A stretch of DNA of 64,000 nucleotides, taken from Chryseobacterium balustinum (GTDB lineage: Bacteria; Bacteroidota; Bacteroidia; Flavobacteriales; Weeksellaceae). The stretch is from the NCBI RefSeq assembly GCF_900168205.1, contig NZ_FUZE01000001.1:1-64000 (forward strand). The letters are read 5' to 3'. The notes below the pieces were generated by a model. The model was not told the DNA's origin and did not search any database. It saw only the letters and a program-made list of their open reading frames with translations. Both the position numbers and the translations under genes were made by a program. Below, piece after piece: positions 25,447 to 35,179 of the stretch. Each line of letters opens with the position of its first letter. Position 1 is the stretch's first letter.

Positions 25447-27096
25447 ATGCTTTCAAGAATTTACATTAAAAACTTTGCCCTTATTGATGCCCTCGAAGTA
25501 TCTTTAAAAAATGGTTTACAGGTAATTACCGGTGAAACAGGCGCGGGTAAATCGATTATTCTCGGTGCCCTTCGATTGGTTTTGGGTGAAAGAGCAGATA
25601 TAAAATCAATTTCAAAGACAGAGGAAAAAAGTATCGTTGAAACAGAATTTGAACTGAACAATCGGTTTAAAAAATTCTTTATCGAAAATGATCTCGATTA
25701 TGAGCATCAGACCATTATCAGACGTGAAATTTTGCCTTCAGGAAAATCAAGAGCGTTTATCAATGATGTTCCGGTAACTTTGGATATATTGAAAGAACTG
25801 ACTTCTCAGTTGATCGACATTCATTCTCAGTTTGAAACATCAAATCTTTTTACATCAGAATATCAGTTTAAAATTATCGATGGACTTTCAGATAACAAAA
25901 ACCTGATTGAAAATTATCAACACGATTTTTATGAATTCCAGACTTTAAAAACTCAGCTTAAAAAGTTTCAGACTCAACTTTCAGAAAACACCAAAGAAAG
26001 CGACTATAAGCAATTTCTTTTGGGCGAACTAGAAGACCTGAAAATGGATGATGTAAATTATGCAGATTTGCAAAATCAGCTTTCTGTACAGGAAAATGCA
26101 GAAATGATTTCAGAAAATTTAAGGCAGCTTCTCTCTAGATTTCATCAGGAGGAAATAGGTATTCTTTCCTTTTTTAATGAAGCTAAATCTAAACTTTCTA
26201 AAATTGCAGAAGTTTCGACCAGCTTTGCAGAGCTTAATGATAGATTTGAAACTTCTTTTGTAGAAATTAAGGATATTCTTTCAGAATTGGAGGATGAAGC
26301 CGATACAATTGAAATTAATCCCGAAACTTTAGCCCAACTTTTAGAGTTTAACAATAAAATAAACAGCCTTTTCTTAAAACATAATGTTACTGATATTGAA
26401 GATTTAAAAGAAATCAGAGATCAGCTTTCAGGTGAACAGAAAGGAACAGCAGAAATTGAAGCGTACATCACACAAATTCTTGAAAATATTTCTAAAAAAG
26501 AAAAATCTTTGGAATTTTTAAGTCAGAAACTTTCGAAAAACAGAAAGAAAAGCATTCTTGTTTTCATTAAAAAAGCAGAAGATTTACTTAAAAAACTAGG
26601 ACTTGAAAAAGCTAAAGTAGACATTGAAATTACTGAAGCTTCAGAATACAACCAGTTCGGAAAAGAAAATATTCAGTTATTATTTCAGGCGAATTCAGGA
26701 TTTCCGTTAAAACCCATTCAGACTGCTATTTCAGGAGGTGAAAGATCTCGAGTAATGCTTGCTGTGAAAAAAATCATTGCTGAAAGCGACGAACTTCCCA
26801 CTTTGATTTTAGATGAAATCGATACCGGAGTTTCAGGAAAAGTAGCCGAAGAAATTGGAAATCTGATGCGCGAAATGTCTGAAGATATGCAGCTGATTGT
26901 TATTTCTCATTTGGCACAGGTTGCCGCAAAAGGAAATGATAATTATAAAGTGGTAAAACACGATATTAACGGAAAAACCCAGTCAACGATTATTCCCCTT
27001 AACGATGAAGAAAAGCTAAATGAAATTGCGCAGCTTATTTCAGGAAGTAAAATCACAGAAGCCGCATTAACACAGGCAAAAGAATTGATTGGATAA
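25447..27096 (+). CDS. recN: DNA repair protein RecN
   Basis: This 549-residue SMC-like ATPase has Walker A GETGAGKS (28-35), a central coiled coil (about 150-370), the signature SGGERSRVMLAVK and Walker B LILDEIDTGVSG near 455-466, and a D-loop His in VISHLAQVA. RecN binds DNA ends in double-strand break repair and damage response. Length is normal for the family. It is the last gene of the conserved bamD-recN series and is closed by a terminator. Confidence 0.95.
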   Translation: MLSRIYIKNFALIDALEVSLKNGLQVITGETGAGKSIILGALRLVLGERADIKSISKTEEKSIVETEFELNNRFKKFFIENDLDYEHQTIIRREILPSGKSRAFINDVPVTLDILKELTSQLIDIHSQFETSNLFTSEYQFKIIDGLSDNKNLIENYQHDFYEFQTLKTQLKKFQTQLSENTKESDYKQFLLGELEDLKMDDVNYADLQNQLSVQENAEMISENLRQLLSRFHQEEIGILSFFNEAKSKLSKIAEVSTSFAELNDRFETSFVEIKDILSELEDEADTIEINPETLAQLLEFNNKINSLFLKHNVTDIEDLKEIRDQLSGEQKGTAEIEAYITQILENISKKEKSLEFLSQKLSKNRKKSILVFIKKAEDLLKKLGLEKAKVDIEITEASEYNQFGKENIQLLFQANSGFPLKPIQTAISGGERSRVMLAVKKIIAESDELPTLILDEIDTGVSGKVAEEIGNLMREMSEDMQLIVISHLAQVAAKGNDNYKVVKHDINGKTQSTIIPLNDEEKLNEIAQLISGSKITEAALTQAKELIG

Positions 27097-27118
27097 ATAA
27101 AATTTCACATTAAAATAT

Positions 27119-27150
27119 AAAGACCTCTGTTTTCTCAGAGGTCTTTTTTG
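27119..27150 (+). terminator. Terminator after recN
   Basis: An 11-bp stem (27119-27129 with 27136-27146) with a T-run. It lies between convergent genes. Confidence 0.85.
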
Positions 27151-27162
27151 ATTTAAATAAAA

Positions 27163-28206
27163 TTAAAACAACCTCAGTTGCTGTTCTTTTGTGCCTGTAA
27201 AACCTTCGGTAGAAAGTTTTGGAAACTCTTTCCCGTCGAAAAACTTCTTTCTCCCTATTTTGAAAGCATTGTGAATCATTTCTGCAATATTTCCACTGCC
27301 TCTTTGTCTTTCAAAATATCTTTTATCTCCTAAATTTCCGCCACGCATAGAACGGATTAAATTTAAAACCTTCTGCGCTCTGTCCGGAAACTGAGCTTCA
27401 ATCCATTTTACAAAAACGGGTTCTACCGTATCATTAAGCCTAACCAAAGTATAACCGAAACTCTGAGCTCCTGCTTCAGAAATTGTTTTTAAAATATTCA
27501 AAGGTTCATCACTATTCAGCCCTGGAATAATAGGAGCAACCATAACATGAACCGGAATATTATTGTCAGAAAGTAATTCTATCGCTTTTAGTTTATTGTT
27601 TGTCGAACTAGTCCGAGGCTCCATTTTTCTGCGCAAATCTTCATTGATTGTGGGGATGCTCAATGACACCGAAACTAAATTTTGTTCTGCCATAGGTTTC
27701 AGAATATCCAAATCCCGAAGCACCAATGCGTTTTTTGTTAAAATATTTACGGGATGTCTGTAATCAAGACAGACTTGCAGAAGTTTTCTGGTAATTTCAA
27801 ATTTTCTTTCGGCGGGTTGATAACAATCGGTGTTTCCCGACATTAAAATGGGTGCCGATTTGTAGCCTCTCTTTTTGAAAAATTTTTCTAATAATTCAGG
27901 AGCATTTTTCTTGACCATGATCTTTCTTTCAAAATCAATTCCGGCGCTGTAGCCCCAATATTCATGCGTAGGTCTTGCAAAGCAATAAGAACATCCGTGC
28001 TCACAACCTTGGTAAGGATTCATAGAATATTCCATTGGCAAATCTTCGCTTTTTACCTGATTGACAATAGTTTTCGGAAACACTTCCGTGAAAGAAGTTT
28101 TAATTAATTCGAAATCTTCATCTTCAGGTTCAAAAGTAAATCTGTCGAAACGGTTGATTACATTTCGTTGAGCTCCTTGTCCTTTTATGATGTTTTCGTT
28201 CTGCAT
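27163..28206 (-). CDS. PA0069-family radical SAM protein
   Basis: This 347-residue protein is in the radical SAM branch related to spore photoproduct lyase. The cluster motif is Cys68-x3-Cys72-x2-Cys75 within NPYQGCEHGCSYCFARP. LMSGNTDCYQPAE, KNALVLRDLDIL and LRRKMEPR further support the family. It should bind a 4Fe-4S cluster and SAM in the cytoplasm. Its substrate is unknown. Convergent with recN. Confidence 0.88.
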   Translation of the reverse strand: MQNENIIKGQGAQRNVINRFDRFTFEPEDEDFELIKTSFTEVFPKTIVNQVKSEDLPMEYSMNPYQGCEHGCSYCFARPTHEYWGYSAGIDFERKIMVKKNAPELLEKFFKKRGYKSAPILMSGNTDCYQPAERKFEITRKLLQVCLDYRHPVNILTKNALVLRDLDILKPMAEQNLVSVSLSIPTINEDLRRKMEPRTSSTNNKLKAIELLSDNNIPVHVMVAPIIPGLNSDEPLNILKTISEAGAQSFGYTLVRLNDTVEPVFVKWIEAQFPDRAQKVLNLIRSMRGGNLGDKRYFERQRGSGNIAEMIHNAFKIGRKKFFDGKEFPKLSTEGFTGTKEQQLRLF

Positions 28207-28274
28207 TTCTGATGTAAAATTATAACCCTTTCACTCGAAAATAATAAATTTTAACATTAAAGTTTTCCACAAAA

Positions 28275-28310
28275 AAAATCCAACACCAATAAAATTGGAT
28301 GCTGGATTTT
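28275..28310 (-). terminator. Terminator of the small 28340-28531 gene
   Basis: A two-tier stem (AAAATCCA at 28275-28282 with TGGATTTT at 28303-28310; inner CCAAT/ATTGG) is followed on the minus strand by T8. Confidence 0.75.
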
Positions 28311-28339
28311 GAAAAAATTTATATCTATTTACTTACTTC

Positions 28340-28531
28340 TTACTTTAATGCGAAAAACTCAATACCATGATCGTCTTCAGCATTTTTTTTATCAAAATGT
28401 CTGTGATGATCCGAATAGTACTCGTTATATTTTTTATGTTTTTTACCTAAAATTTTCTTTACGCCTAAAAAACTTAATACTGCCAAAAGACCTACTCCTC
28501 CTGCCAGTAAAACTCCTACTTCTTTTTTCAT
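28340..28531 (-). CDS. Small membrane-anchored hypothetical protein
   Basis: The 63-residue product has one Gly/Leu-rich membrane segment (about residues 6-25), a basic segment (KKILGKKHKKY) and a charged His-rich tail (YYSDHHRHFDKK). No family is recognised. Its own terminator lies 30 nt after the stop, which supports a real gene. It probably sits in the inner membrane with the charged part in the cytoplasm, if the positive-inside rule holds. Confidence 0.6.
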   Translation of the reverse strand: MKKEVGVLLAGGVGLLAVLSFLGVKKILGKKHKKYNEYYSDHHRHFDKKNAEDDHGIEFFALK

Positions 28532-28694
28532 GTTTTTTACGATTTTGTATTGTGTTATATCAAATAGTGTACCTTTTTATATTCCCGGAATAACAAATTT
28601 CGTTAATATATTTAACCGTTTTGTTAAAATCAAATTAAAATTTACATCCTCAATTATGGTTTAATAATTGTAGTAACAAAAGAAAAATATTATT

Positions 28695-29039
28695 ATGGAA
28701 CATTCAGAAAACAACGACCAAATGTCTACTCTGAGTCAGGTCATGGAAACTTTGAGAAAAAGGGGAATTCACAAAGAATTCAGAATGAACGATGAATGCC
28801 AAATGAAGTATGATAACTCTGAAAAAAACTACCTTCCCGAAGAATTATCAATTCTAAAAACTTATCGTTTTGAAGGTGACAGTAATCCAGACGATAATGT
28901 AGCTTTATATGTATTGCAGGATAATGATCAAAATTTAGGAATTATTATTGATTCTTACGGTGCAGAAAGCAATTATCCCGGTGAAGAATTCGACACCTTC
29001 CTTCGTGCAATTCCGATTCAGGAGAGCGAAGAATATTAA
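28695..29039 (+). CDS. Conserved small protein (often labelled PRPP synthetase-like)
   Basis: This 114-residue soluble protein has the conserved pattern TLSQVMETLRKRGIHKEFRM and YRFEGDSNPDDNVALYVL...YGAE, found in a small Bacteroidota family. Databases often name it phosphoribosylpyrophosphate synthetase, but it is far too short for that enzyme and has no PRPP-binding motif. I therefore give it no function. It is a single gene ending in a strong shared terminator. Confidence 0.75.
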   Translation: MEHSENNDQMSTLSQVMETLRKRGIHKEFRMNDECQMKYDNSEKNYLPEELSILKTYRFEGDSNPDDNVALYVLQDNDQNLGIIIDSYGAESNYPGEEFDTFLRAIPIQESEEY

Positions 29040-29060
29040 AATCAAACTAATTCAACATAT

Positions 29061-29098
29061 AAAATCCCGAAATTATTCAGTTTCGGGATTTTCTTTTT
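29061..29098. terminator. Bidirectional terminator
   Basis: A perfect 12-bp stem (29061-29072 with 29081-29092) is shared by the convergent 28695-29039 and 29073-31751 genes. Confidence 0.85.
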
Positions 29099-31751
29099 TA
29101 TTGAATATTTTTTTGAACAACCCTTTCTTTTCTTTCGGTTCTTCAGATTTCTTTTCCTCTTTTGATGTATTGGTTTTAGGTGAAGCTAGTTCTTTAGAGA
29201 TATCTTCCTTCGCCTTTTTTACAGATTTCTTTACATCTTTCACGGTATTTACAGCTCCTTCAACAGTCTTTTTAGTTTTGTCAATATTTATTCCGATCAA
29301 TGTTTTCTTTAAACCATCCTCAACCCCTTTCCAGAACATATTAAAAAATGACTTTGTAGGGTCTCTTTCCACTCCTTCTACAATAACAGATTCGGGAAGT
29401 TTCTCTGAGTCTGTTTTAATAAAGACATTCGCAACAGCACTTAAGAAACCTTTCTTTTGTTTGCTTTTCTTATCTAAAATGGAAATTTTGAGATCTTTAT
29501 GCTTAAGATTAAAAGCTCCTCCTATTCCTTTTGGATTGCCTTTAAAATCAAACACCATTTCTTGTATTGTTCCCGTAGCAGAAACACTTAAATATGGAAC
29601 GATAAATGAATTAAGCGCTCTAGCTGGAATATTGGCCAATCTTCCCGAAATAGAAAAACGGTCGCCAAGATCTGCCACATTGAATCCCCAATTAACAGAA
29701 AGCGGAGAGTTTTTCATAAAGTCGCAATCTATTTTTATGGCAACCTGAGTAGGCTTACCTTTCATTTTACCCGAGTTCAAATTTTTCACATTCATATTAA
29801 AATTGGTGAAGGTCAACTTACCAGGCCCTTCACTTTGTGGAGTATCTTCCTCATATTCTAAAACTGAATTTTTCAGATTAAGATGATTAATATACATCGG
29901 TATTTTTATTGATCTCAAAAGTTTCGAGTACAAAGGCTTTTCTTTTGGATCATCGGCGGGAATTTTACTTCTGAAAATGTTAGCATTAGCAGAATTTACC
30001 ATAACATTGGTCGCATTGATAAATTTATTTTCAGAAAACAACTCCCAATTTCCCTGCGCCGAAATAGTATTCACTTTAATGTCGTATAAATCTCTTTCAA
30101 CAGGAATCATTCGTATAAATTGTGCCCTTGAAACCAAAGGAATCATTGCAAACTGATTGATTTCAATCTTATTCTTATTTAAAGCTAAAGCACCAACATT
30201 CATCTTGTAGAATTCAGTTTTGTACACAAAGTTTTTAGTGGTTAAAGCATAATCTTTTACTTTGACAGCCATGCCGTTTTTTGCATTGTTTTCTACCAAT
30301 TCAAGTTGATTGACTGTTGCATTTAAATCATTAAACGTTAATGGTTGTTTTTTGCTTTCATAAGTAATATTGGAGTTTTTAAGTGAAATTTTTCTCACCA
30401 CAATCGGAAACTGAATTCCTGTGACGGCCGTTTTTTTCTTCGGAACAGCTTTTCCTGCAGTAATTTTACCGTTGAGGCCATCAATTAAAACATCTTTTAC
30501 ATCGAGGTTTAATTTTTTATCAACAAATTTAAAATCATTGATATTAAACTGAATCAGATCCGTTTTAAAATCCATTGCCATTTTGGGCGAGCTGGTCGGT
30601 TTTGCAACTATATTTCTTATTTGCCCACCTTTTGGGTTTAGATGAAAACTTTCAACAGAAATATCTTGTTGATCATTATAATTAATTCCTTTTCCTGCAA
30701 TCTTAAAATCATTGTAAAATACCGGAATCACTTCCTGCGAACTTTCTTTGGAAAATTCTAATTTATTGATATTAACACTTAAGTCTTCAGCAAAAAACAA
30801 ATCAGTTTCATTAGGTTTTACCATTTGAATTTTAGCATGATTCAATTTAATATCATCTAGATTAAGCTCAAAATTTCGCTTCTTCTCTGCTTTTTTTATT
30901 GCAGAAACTCCGGTTGTATAAATTTTCACAAAAGGATTTTGAAAATCTGCATTGGCCAGTAAAACTTTATTTTTTTTTAAAACAATATCCTTAAAATTCA
31001 TTTTAGGAATACTGAATTGTAACATTTGAGTTTTTTTAGGATAAGTTTTTTTAAACTGTTCGAATGAGATAAGCGGTGTCAACTGAAAGTTTTCAACCGA
31101 CATTTGTCCGTTTGCTGTTGTGATCTTATCAATTTTTATAATATAAATATCGTCGGGCTGAAAGAAAAAATCTTTCCCACGAATACTGTAACTATCAAAA
31201 ATAACAGGAAGTTTATTTTCTACAGATTCTTCAGTCATCTGCAGATTTTCTACATACAGATCAAGCTCGTTTACGCCTACGAATTTCTGTTTGGTATATT
31301 TAAAAACATTGATTGTTCCTTTATTGATTCTGATATTTTCAAAATTTACAGGGTTTCTTTTTTTACCCGTTTTTTTATCGACAGGTTTTGCCAGAATAAT
31401 ATTAAGGTTCGGTTTTGAAAGCAATAAGTCTGAAGAACTAATTGTTTTGTTAAACAATGCATCATAAATTCCGAAACGACTGATTTTTAAAGTATCAATT
31501 GTTCCCTGAAGCCCAATAACATTAGTATTCTTGGGATCTTTATTGTTGACTGTAATTCCGGCAGCAAAGATATTTCCGGTTCCCAAATCAACATCCAGTG
31601 ATTGGTATGAAACTTTATAATCTGTATTTTTTTTGATATAATCAGGAAGCTGGGTTTTGAGCCAGATATTAAGTCCGAAATTGGCGATCAGAACGAGCCC
31701 GAAAACAATTCCCAGACCTATTAAAAGCTTTTTAACCCATTTTTTTTTCAT
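29073..31751 (-). CDS. AsmA-like / DUF748-type envelope protein
   Basis: This 892-residue protein has one N-terminal membrane segment (about 8-28, GIGIVFGLVLIANFGLNIWL-like) followed by a long region of repeated beta-strands with the AsmA look: DYKVSYQSLDVDLGTGNIFAAGITV, then many NINKLEFS-like strands, and FSISGRLANIPARALNSFIVPYLSVSATG near residue 705. The end (about 800-892) is a Lys/Glu-rich cytoplasm-like or flexible tail. AsmA-type proteins form bridges between the membranes and are linked to lipid transport and outer-membrane homeostasis. Monocistronic. Confidence 0.75.
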   Translation of the reverse strand: MKKKWVKKLLIGLGIVFGLVLIANFGLNIWLKTQLPDYIKKNTDYKVSYQSLDVDLGTGNIFAAGITVNNKDPKNTNVIGLQGTIDTLKISRFGIYDALFNKTISSSDLLLSKPNLNIILAKPVDKKTGKKRNPVNFENIRINKGTINVFKYTKQKFVGVNELDLYVENLQMTEESVENKLPVIFDSYSIRGKDFFFQPDDIYIIKIDKITTANGQMSVENFQLTPLISFEQFKKTYPKKTQMLQFSIPKMNFKDIVLKKNKVLLANADFQNPFVKIYTTGVSAIKKAEKKRNFELNLDDIKLNHAKIQMVKPNETDLFFAEDLSVNINKLEFSKESSQEVIPVFYNDFKIAGKGINYNDQQDISVESFHLNPKGGQIRNIVAKPTSSPKMAMDFKTDLIQFNINDFKFVDKKLNLDVKDVLIDGLNGKITAGKAVPKKKTAVTGIQFPIVVRKISLKNSNITYESKKQPLTFNDLNATVNQLELVENNAKNGMAVKVKDYALTTKNFVYKTEFYKMNVGALALNKNKIEINQFAMIPLVSRAQFIRMIPVERDLYDIKVNTISAQGNWELFSENKFINATNVMVNSANANIFRSKIPADDPKEKPLYSKLLRSIKIPMYINHLNLKNSVLEYEEDTPQSEGPGKLTFTNFNMNVKNLNSGKMKGKPTQVAIKIDCDFMKNSPLSVNWGFNVADLGDRFSISGRLANIPARALNSFIVPYLSVSATGTIQEMVFDFKGNPKGIGGAFNLKHKDLKISILDKKSKQKKGFLSAVANVFIKTDSEKLPESVIVEGVERDPTKSFFNMFWKGVEDGLKKTLIGINIDKTKKTVEGAVNTVKDVKKSVKKAKEDISKELASPKTNTSKEEKKSEEPKEKKGLFKKIFNKKENPETE

Positions 31752-31884
31752 CTTAGCATGTTTTTAAGAAAGTAAATATTGACGCATTACAAATTGGTTT
31801 TCACATAAATATAATAAATCCTAAAACCATACCAAGAGATAAAATACAGCAAAAAGCTGAAGATTATTCTAATAAATCACAGCA

Positions 31885-32676
31885 CTAAACCGTTAATTCA
31901 ATCACATATCCTTCATGTCCTCTTACGTTCATAAAGTTTCCGCCTTCAAAACTCAAATACTGCCCTTTAATACCATTTAGTACCGCAGTAAACTCAGGCT
32001 TTTTATCTAAAGTAAATGAAGCAACTTTTTCAGGTTTTGAATATGGATAATCAAACTTCCACATCTCTTCACCTTCAGAATAAAATTTTTGGAAATCTTC
32101 AGGAAAATATTCTTTTATTTTCTGCTGAAAATCTACCAAATCTATTTCGTCCTCAAAATCATCCTGCAGCATTTTTCTCCAGTTGGTTTTATCGGCAAGA
32201 TGCTCCTTCAGGGCAACTTCTATCATTCCGGCTTCGTAACGGTTTTCTGTTCTCGCAATCGGTAAAGCAAATGTTGCTCCCTGATCAATCCACCGTGTCG
32301 GAATTTGTGTATTTCTTGTTACTCCCACTTTCACATCGCCTGTATACGCTAAATATACGGTATGAGGCTGCAATTGGATTTGTCTTTCTATTTCTAAATC
32401 TCTTTCGCCAATTCCTAAATGTGCCGTAGAAAGTTCGGGACGAATAATCGTATCACTGGCATAAGGACTTTCGAAAAAGCAGCTTTTACAAAATCCCATT
32501 CTGTAAATCGTTTTATTTAATCCACAATTAACACATTGAAAACCGGTATGTTTTATCGTTAATTCTTTTCCGAATAACTCATTCATATGAATAAGATCAC
32601 CTGAAAGATTAAGATAATATTGGATAGGTTGATCATTGAAACTTGTCATTTTCAATATTTGTCCGGAAAACTGCAT
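31885..32676 (-). CDS. DUF2797 domain protein with zinc-ribbon
   Basis: This 263-residue protein has a Cys4 motif (C48, C51, C63, C66; CVNCGLNKTIYRMGFCKSCF) that should bind zinc. The segment LAYTGDVKVGVTRNTQIPTRWIDQGA resembles a GIY-YIG-like/DUF2797 core, and RTENRYEAGMIEVALKEHLADKTNW follows. The family's function is unknown. It is conserved in Bacteroidota and some Actinobacteria. Cytoplasmic; single gene. Confidence 0.85.
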   Translation of the reverse strand: MQFSGQILKMTSFNDQPIQYYLNLSGDLIHMNELFGKELTIKHTGFQCVNCGLNKTIYRMGFCKSCFFESPYASDTIIRPELSTAHLGIGERDLEIERQIQLQPHTVYLAYTGDVKVGVTRNTQIPTRWIDQGATFALPIARTENRYEAGMIEVALKEHLADKTNWRKMLQDDFEDEIDLVDFQQKIKEYFPEDFQKFYSEGEEMWKFDYPYSKPEKVASFTLDKKPEFTAVLNGIKGQYLSFEGGNFMNVRGHEGYVIELTV

Positions 32677-32773
32677 TTTAAAAATTTTAATATTTAAGAT
32701 ATAAATGTAAACTTTTTTTCATGTATTTGAAAACTAATTCATAATTTAACTACTAATTAAAAAAACATATAAA

Positions 32774-33589
32774 ATGAAAAAATTCTACTCTTTTTTGTCG
32801 ATTCTACTGACATCTTTGCTTTTCGCGCAAACAACTATTTATTCAGAAAACTTTGGAAATCCTACAGCAACCACTTTGTTAACAGCTTATTCGGGATATC
32901 AAAACAGTAGCCCTATTGTTTATTCCGGAACCGCAGATGTAAGAACATCTACTCCATCGGAAGGGTATACCGCAGCAAGTGGAAATGGTTGTGTATTTTT
33001 AGGAAATGTAACCACACTTTCAGGAAATCCTGCAAAAACATTAATAGTAGAAGGAATAAACACCGCAAACTACACTGGTATTACAATGACACTAGGGCAC
33101 CAAAAAAGCACAAATGCTGCAAACAACGAACTTACAATTGAGGTAAGCGCAGATGGTATAACTTGGGTACCTCTAACTTATACAAGACCTACAGGCACGG
33201 GAACATCTAATTGGGTTTTGATAAGTCCTGCCGGAACAATCCCTGCAACAGCCAATTTGAGAATCAGAATAACTAATGTTTTAGACTCTAATGCAGGTTT
33301 CAGAATTGACGATATAAAGCTCACAGGAACAGCTACTAGTCTGGCAATTCGCGAAAACAGTAAAAAAGAATTTAATATTTATCCGACTTCTGTTAGTCAA
33401 GGCAAAATCTTCATAACTTCCGCTAAAAATACTGATAAAAAAGTGAAAATTTTCGACCAAACAGGAAGATTAATTATGAACAAGATTATTGCAAGCGAAA
33501 TAAACGTCTCTAACTTAGAGAAAGGAATTTATATTCTAAATGTTGAAGAAAGCGGAACTTCTGTATCCCAAAAAGTAATCATTAAGTAA
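32774..33589 (+). CDS. T9SS type A cargo protein
   Basis: This 271-residue protein has a signal peptide (cleavage after SLLFAQ), a beta-sandwich domain (about 20-190) with FRIDDIKLTGTA at its end, and a C-terminal sorting domain (about 200-271: FNIYPTSVSQGKIFI, VKIFDQTGRLI, LEKGIYILNV, ending KVIIK). The usual YPNP motif is degenerate here (YPTS). It should be exported by the type IX system. No catalytic residues are recognised. It is related in plan, not in detail, to the protein at 10090-10890. Confidence 0.8.
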   Translation: MKKFYSFLSILLTSLLFAQTTIYSENFGNPTATTLLTAYSGYQNSSPIVYSGTADVRTSTPSEGYTAASGNGCVFLGNVTTLSGNPAKTLIVEGINTANYTGITMTLGHQKSTNAANNELTIEVSADGITWVPLTYTRPTGTGTSNWVLISPAGTIPATANLRIRITNVLDSNAGFRIDDIKLTGTATSLAIRENSKKEFNIYPTSVSQGKIFITSAKNTDKKVKIFDQTGRLIMNKIIASEINVSNLEKGIYILNVEESGTSVSQKVIIK

Positions 33590-33608
33590 TAAAAAATTTA
33601 TAATTAAA

Positions 33609-33643
33609 AAAAAGAATCTCAACCAAAAGCTGAGATTCTTTTT
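33609..33643 (+). terminator. Terminator after the T9SS cargo gene
   Basis: A 13-bp stem (33609-33621 with 33631-33643) with a 9-nt loop and T-run. Confidence 0.85.
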
Positions 33644-33653
33644 AGTTTATAGA

Positions 33654-33661
33654 TATATTTG
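33654..33661 (+). promoter_or_regulatory. -7 element of the epimerase gene
   Basis: TATATTTG lies 17 nt before the epimerase ATG; the transcript leader would be very short. Confidence 0.5.
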
Positions 33662-33678
33662 TAAAACAAACTTAACAA

Positions 33679-34701
33679 ATGATTTATCTCATAACAGGAG
33701 GAAGCGGATTTATTGGTTCTCATTTGATAGAAAAATTATTGAAAGAAGGACATTCTGTCATAAACATTGACAATTTTGATAATTTTTACGATTATAAGAT
33801 AAAAATTAAAAATACTTTAGATTCTATTGAAAAAAATATTGATTTTGAATTTTCTGATAAAGAAAACGATATTCAACATTTAATTTCCATTTCAAAATCA
33901 GAATACTATACTTTGTATCTTCAGGATATCAGAGATAAAAAAGGATTAGAAAAGATATTTCAAAATCATAAAATTGATGCAATCATACACTTAGCAGCAC
34001 TTGCTGGCGTACGACCCTCTATTGAAAGACCTTTAGAATACGAAGAAGTTAACATTCGCGGCACAATGAATCTTTGGGAACTATGCAATCAATTTAATAT
34101 TAAAAAGTTTGTTTGTGCCTCTTCATCAAGTGTGTATGGCAACAACGAAAAAACTCCATTCTCTGAAACCGATAACGTAGACCAGCCCATTTCCCCTTAT
34201 GCTGCAACAAAAAAATGCGGTGAAATATTAGGTCACGTTTATCACAGTTTATACGGAATAGACATGATTCAGCTTAGATTTTTCACCGTTTATGGACCAA
34301 GACAAAGACCTGATTTAGCTATTCACAAATTCACAAAACTCATTTCAGAAAACAAAGAAATCCCTTTCTACGGTGATGGGAATACGGCTAGAGACTATAC
34401 TTATGTAGATGATATTATTGAAGGAATTTTAAAATCAGCAGTGTATTTGGAGAAAAATTCAGGAATCTATGAAATTATCAATTTAGGTGAAAGCGAGGTT
34501 GTCACTTTATCTGAAATGTTGTCAGAAATTGAAAAAAATCTCAATAAAACTGCCATCAGAAAAATACTGCCACCACAACCGGGTGACGTGCAGAAAACCA
34601 GCGCAGACATTACAAAAGCTAAAAATTTAATTGGTTACAACCCCACAACAAACTTCCAAAATGGCACAAAAAAATTTGTGGAATGGTTTTTGAGAAAATG
34701 A
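33679..34701 (+). CDS. NAD-dependent epimerase/dehydratase, UDP-glucuronate 4-epimerase-like
   Basis: This 340-residue extended SDR has the NAD motif GGSGFIG (7-13), HLAALAGVRPSIERP (104-118), the catalytic Tyr174-x3-Lys178 (SPYAATKK) and the C-terminal YGPRQRPDLAIHKF segment near 205-218. The last segment is typical of UDP-glucuronate 4-epimerases (PWGRPDMA type), although UDP-glucose or other UDP-sugar epimerases are possible. It supplies activated sugars for surface polysaccharide. There are no glycan genes next to it. Confidence 0.82.
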   Translation: MIYLITGGSGFIGSHLIEKLLKEGHSVINIDNFDNFYDYKIKIKNTLDSIEKNIDFEFSDKENDIQHLISISKSEYYTLYLQDIRDKKGLEKIFQNHKIDAIIHLAALAGVRPSIERPLEYEEVNIRGTMNLWELCNQFNIKKFVCASSSSVYGNNEKTPFSETDNVDQPISPYAATKKCGEILGHVYHSLYGIDMIQLRFFTVYGPRQRPDLAIHKFTKLISENKEIPFYGDGNTARDYTYVDDIIEGILKSAVYLEKNSGIYEIINLGESEVVTLSEMLSEIEKNLNKTAIRKILPPQPGDVQKTSADITKAKNLIGYNPTTNFQNGTKKFVEWFLRK

Positions 34702-34816
34702 CATCAATCTACTGCGATGGCCAGTATACTGATACTCGTAGTAATATACAGATAAAATTTAACAAAAGAATTGAAAATCAAGTCATAAAAAAAGTTTATA
34801 ATATAACCTATTTTTA

Positions 34817-34824
34817 TACTTTTG
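34817..34824 (+). promoter_or_regulatory. -7 element for the DUF2795 gene
   Basis: TACTTTTG lies 16 nt before the ATG; no clear TTG at 19 nt. Confidence 0.45.
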
Positions 34825-34840
34825 CAAAAAATAATAAATT

Positions 34841-35062
34841 ATGTACTGGACATTAGAATTAGCTTCATATTTAAGCGACGCACCTTGGCCGATGACAAAG
34901 GCAGAATTGATTGATTATGCGATCAGAACTGGTGCACCAATGGAAGTGGTAGAAAACCTTCAGGCAATTGAAGACGAAGGAGAGATTTATGATGCTATCG
35001 ACGAAATTTGGAGTGACTATCCAACAGATGAAGATTATCTTTGGAACGAAGACGAATATTAA
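34841..35062 (+). CDS. DUF2795 family small protein
   Basis: This 73-residue acidic protein (many D/E in the last 25 residues) has the DUF2795 pattern: YLSDAPWPMTKAELIDYAIRTGAP followed by VVENLQAIEDEGEIYDAIDEIW. It is conserved in Bacteroidota, often near secA or DNA genes. Function unknown; cytoplasmic. A hairpin with T-run follows, so the secA transcript probably starts separately. Confidence 0.85.
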   Translation: MYWTLELASYLSDAPWPMTKAELIDYAIRTGAPMEVVENLQAIEDEGEIYDAIDEIWSDYPTDEDYLWNEDEY

Positions 35063-35074
35063 TGAAAAGCATTG

Positions 35075-35104
35075 AGCTTTAGGTAGTATACTTAAAGCTT
35101 TTTT
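35075..35104 (+). terminator. Terminator after the DUF2795 gene
   Basis: AGCTTTAGG (35075-35083) pairs with CTTAAAGCT (35091-35099) with one mismatch, followed by T6. Confidence 0.65.
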
Positions 35105-35179
35105 AAATATATAACACACACCAAAGCGTGTAATTTTAATATGCTTAAAGCAATTGGCTTTGAGCTTAAATCAAATTCT

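Noticed and set aside
28309..28593. Plus-strand frame over the small membrane protein gene
   Set aside because: It covers the terminator and the antisense of the 28340-28531 gene and has no family match.
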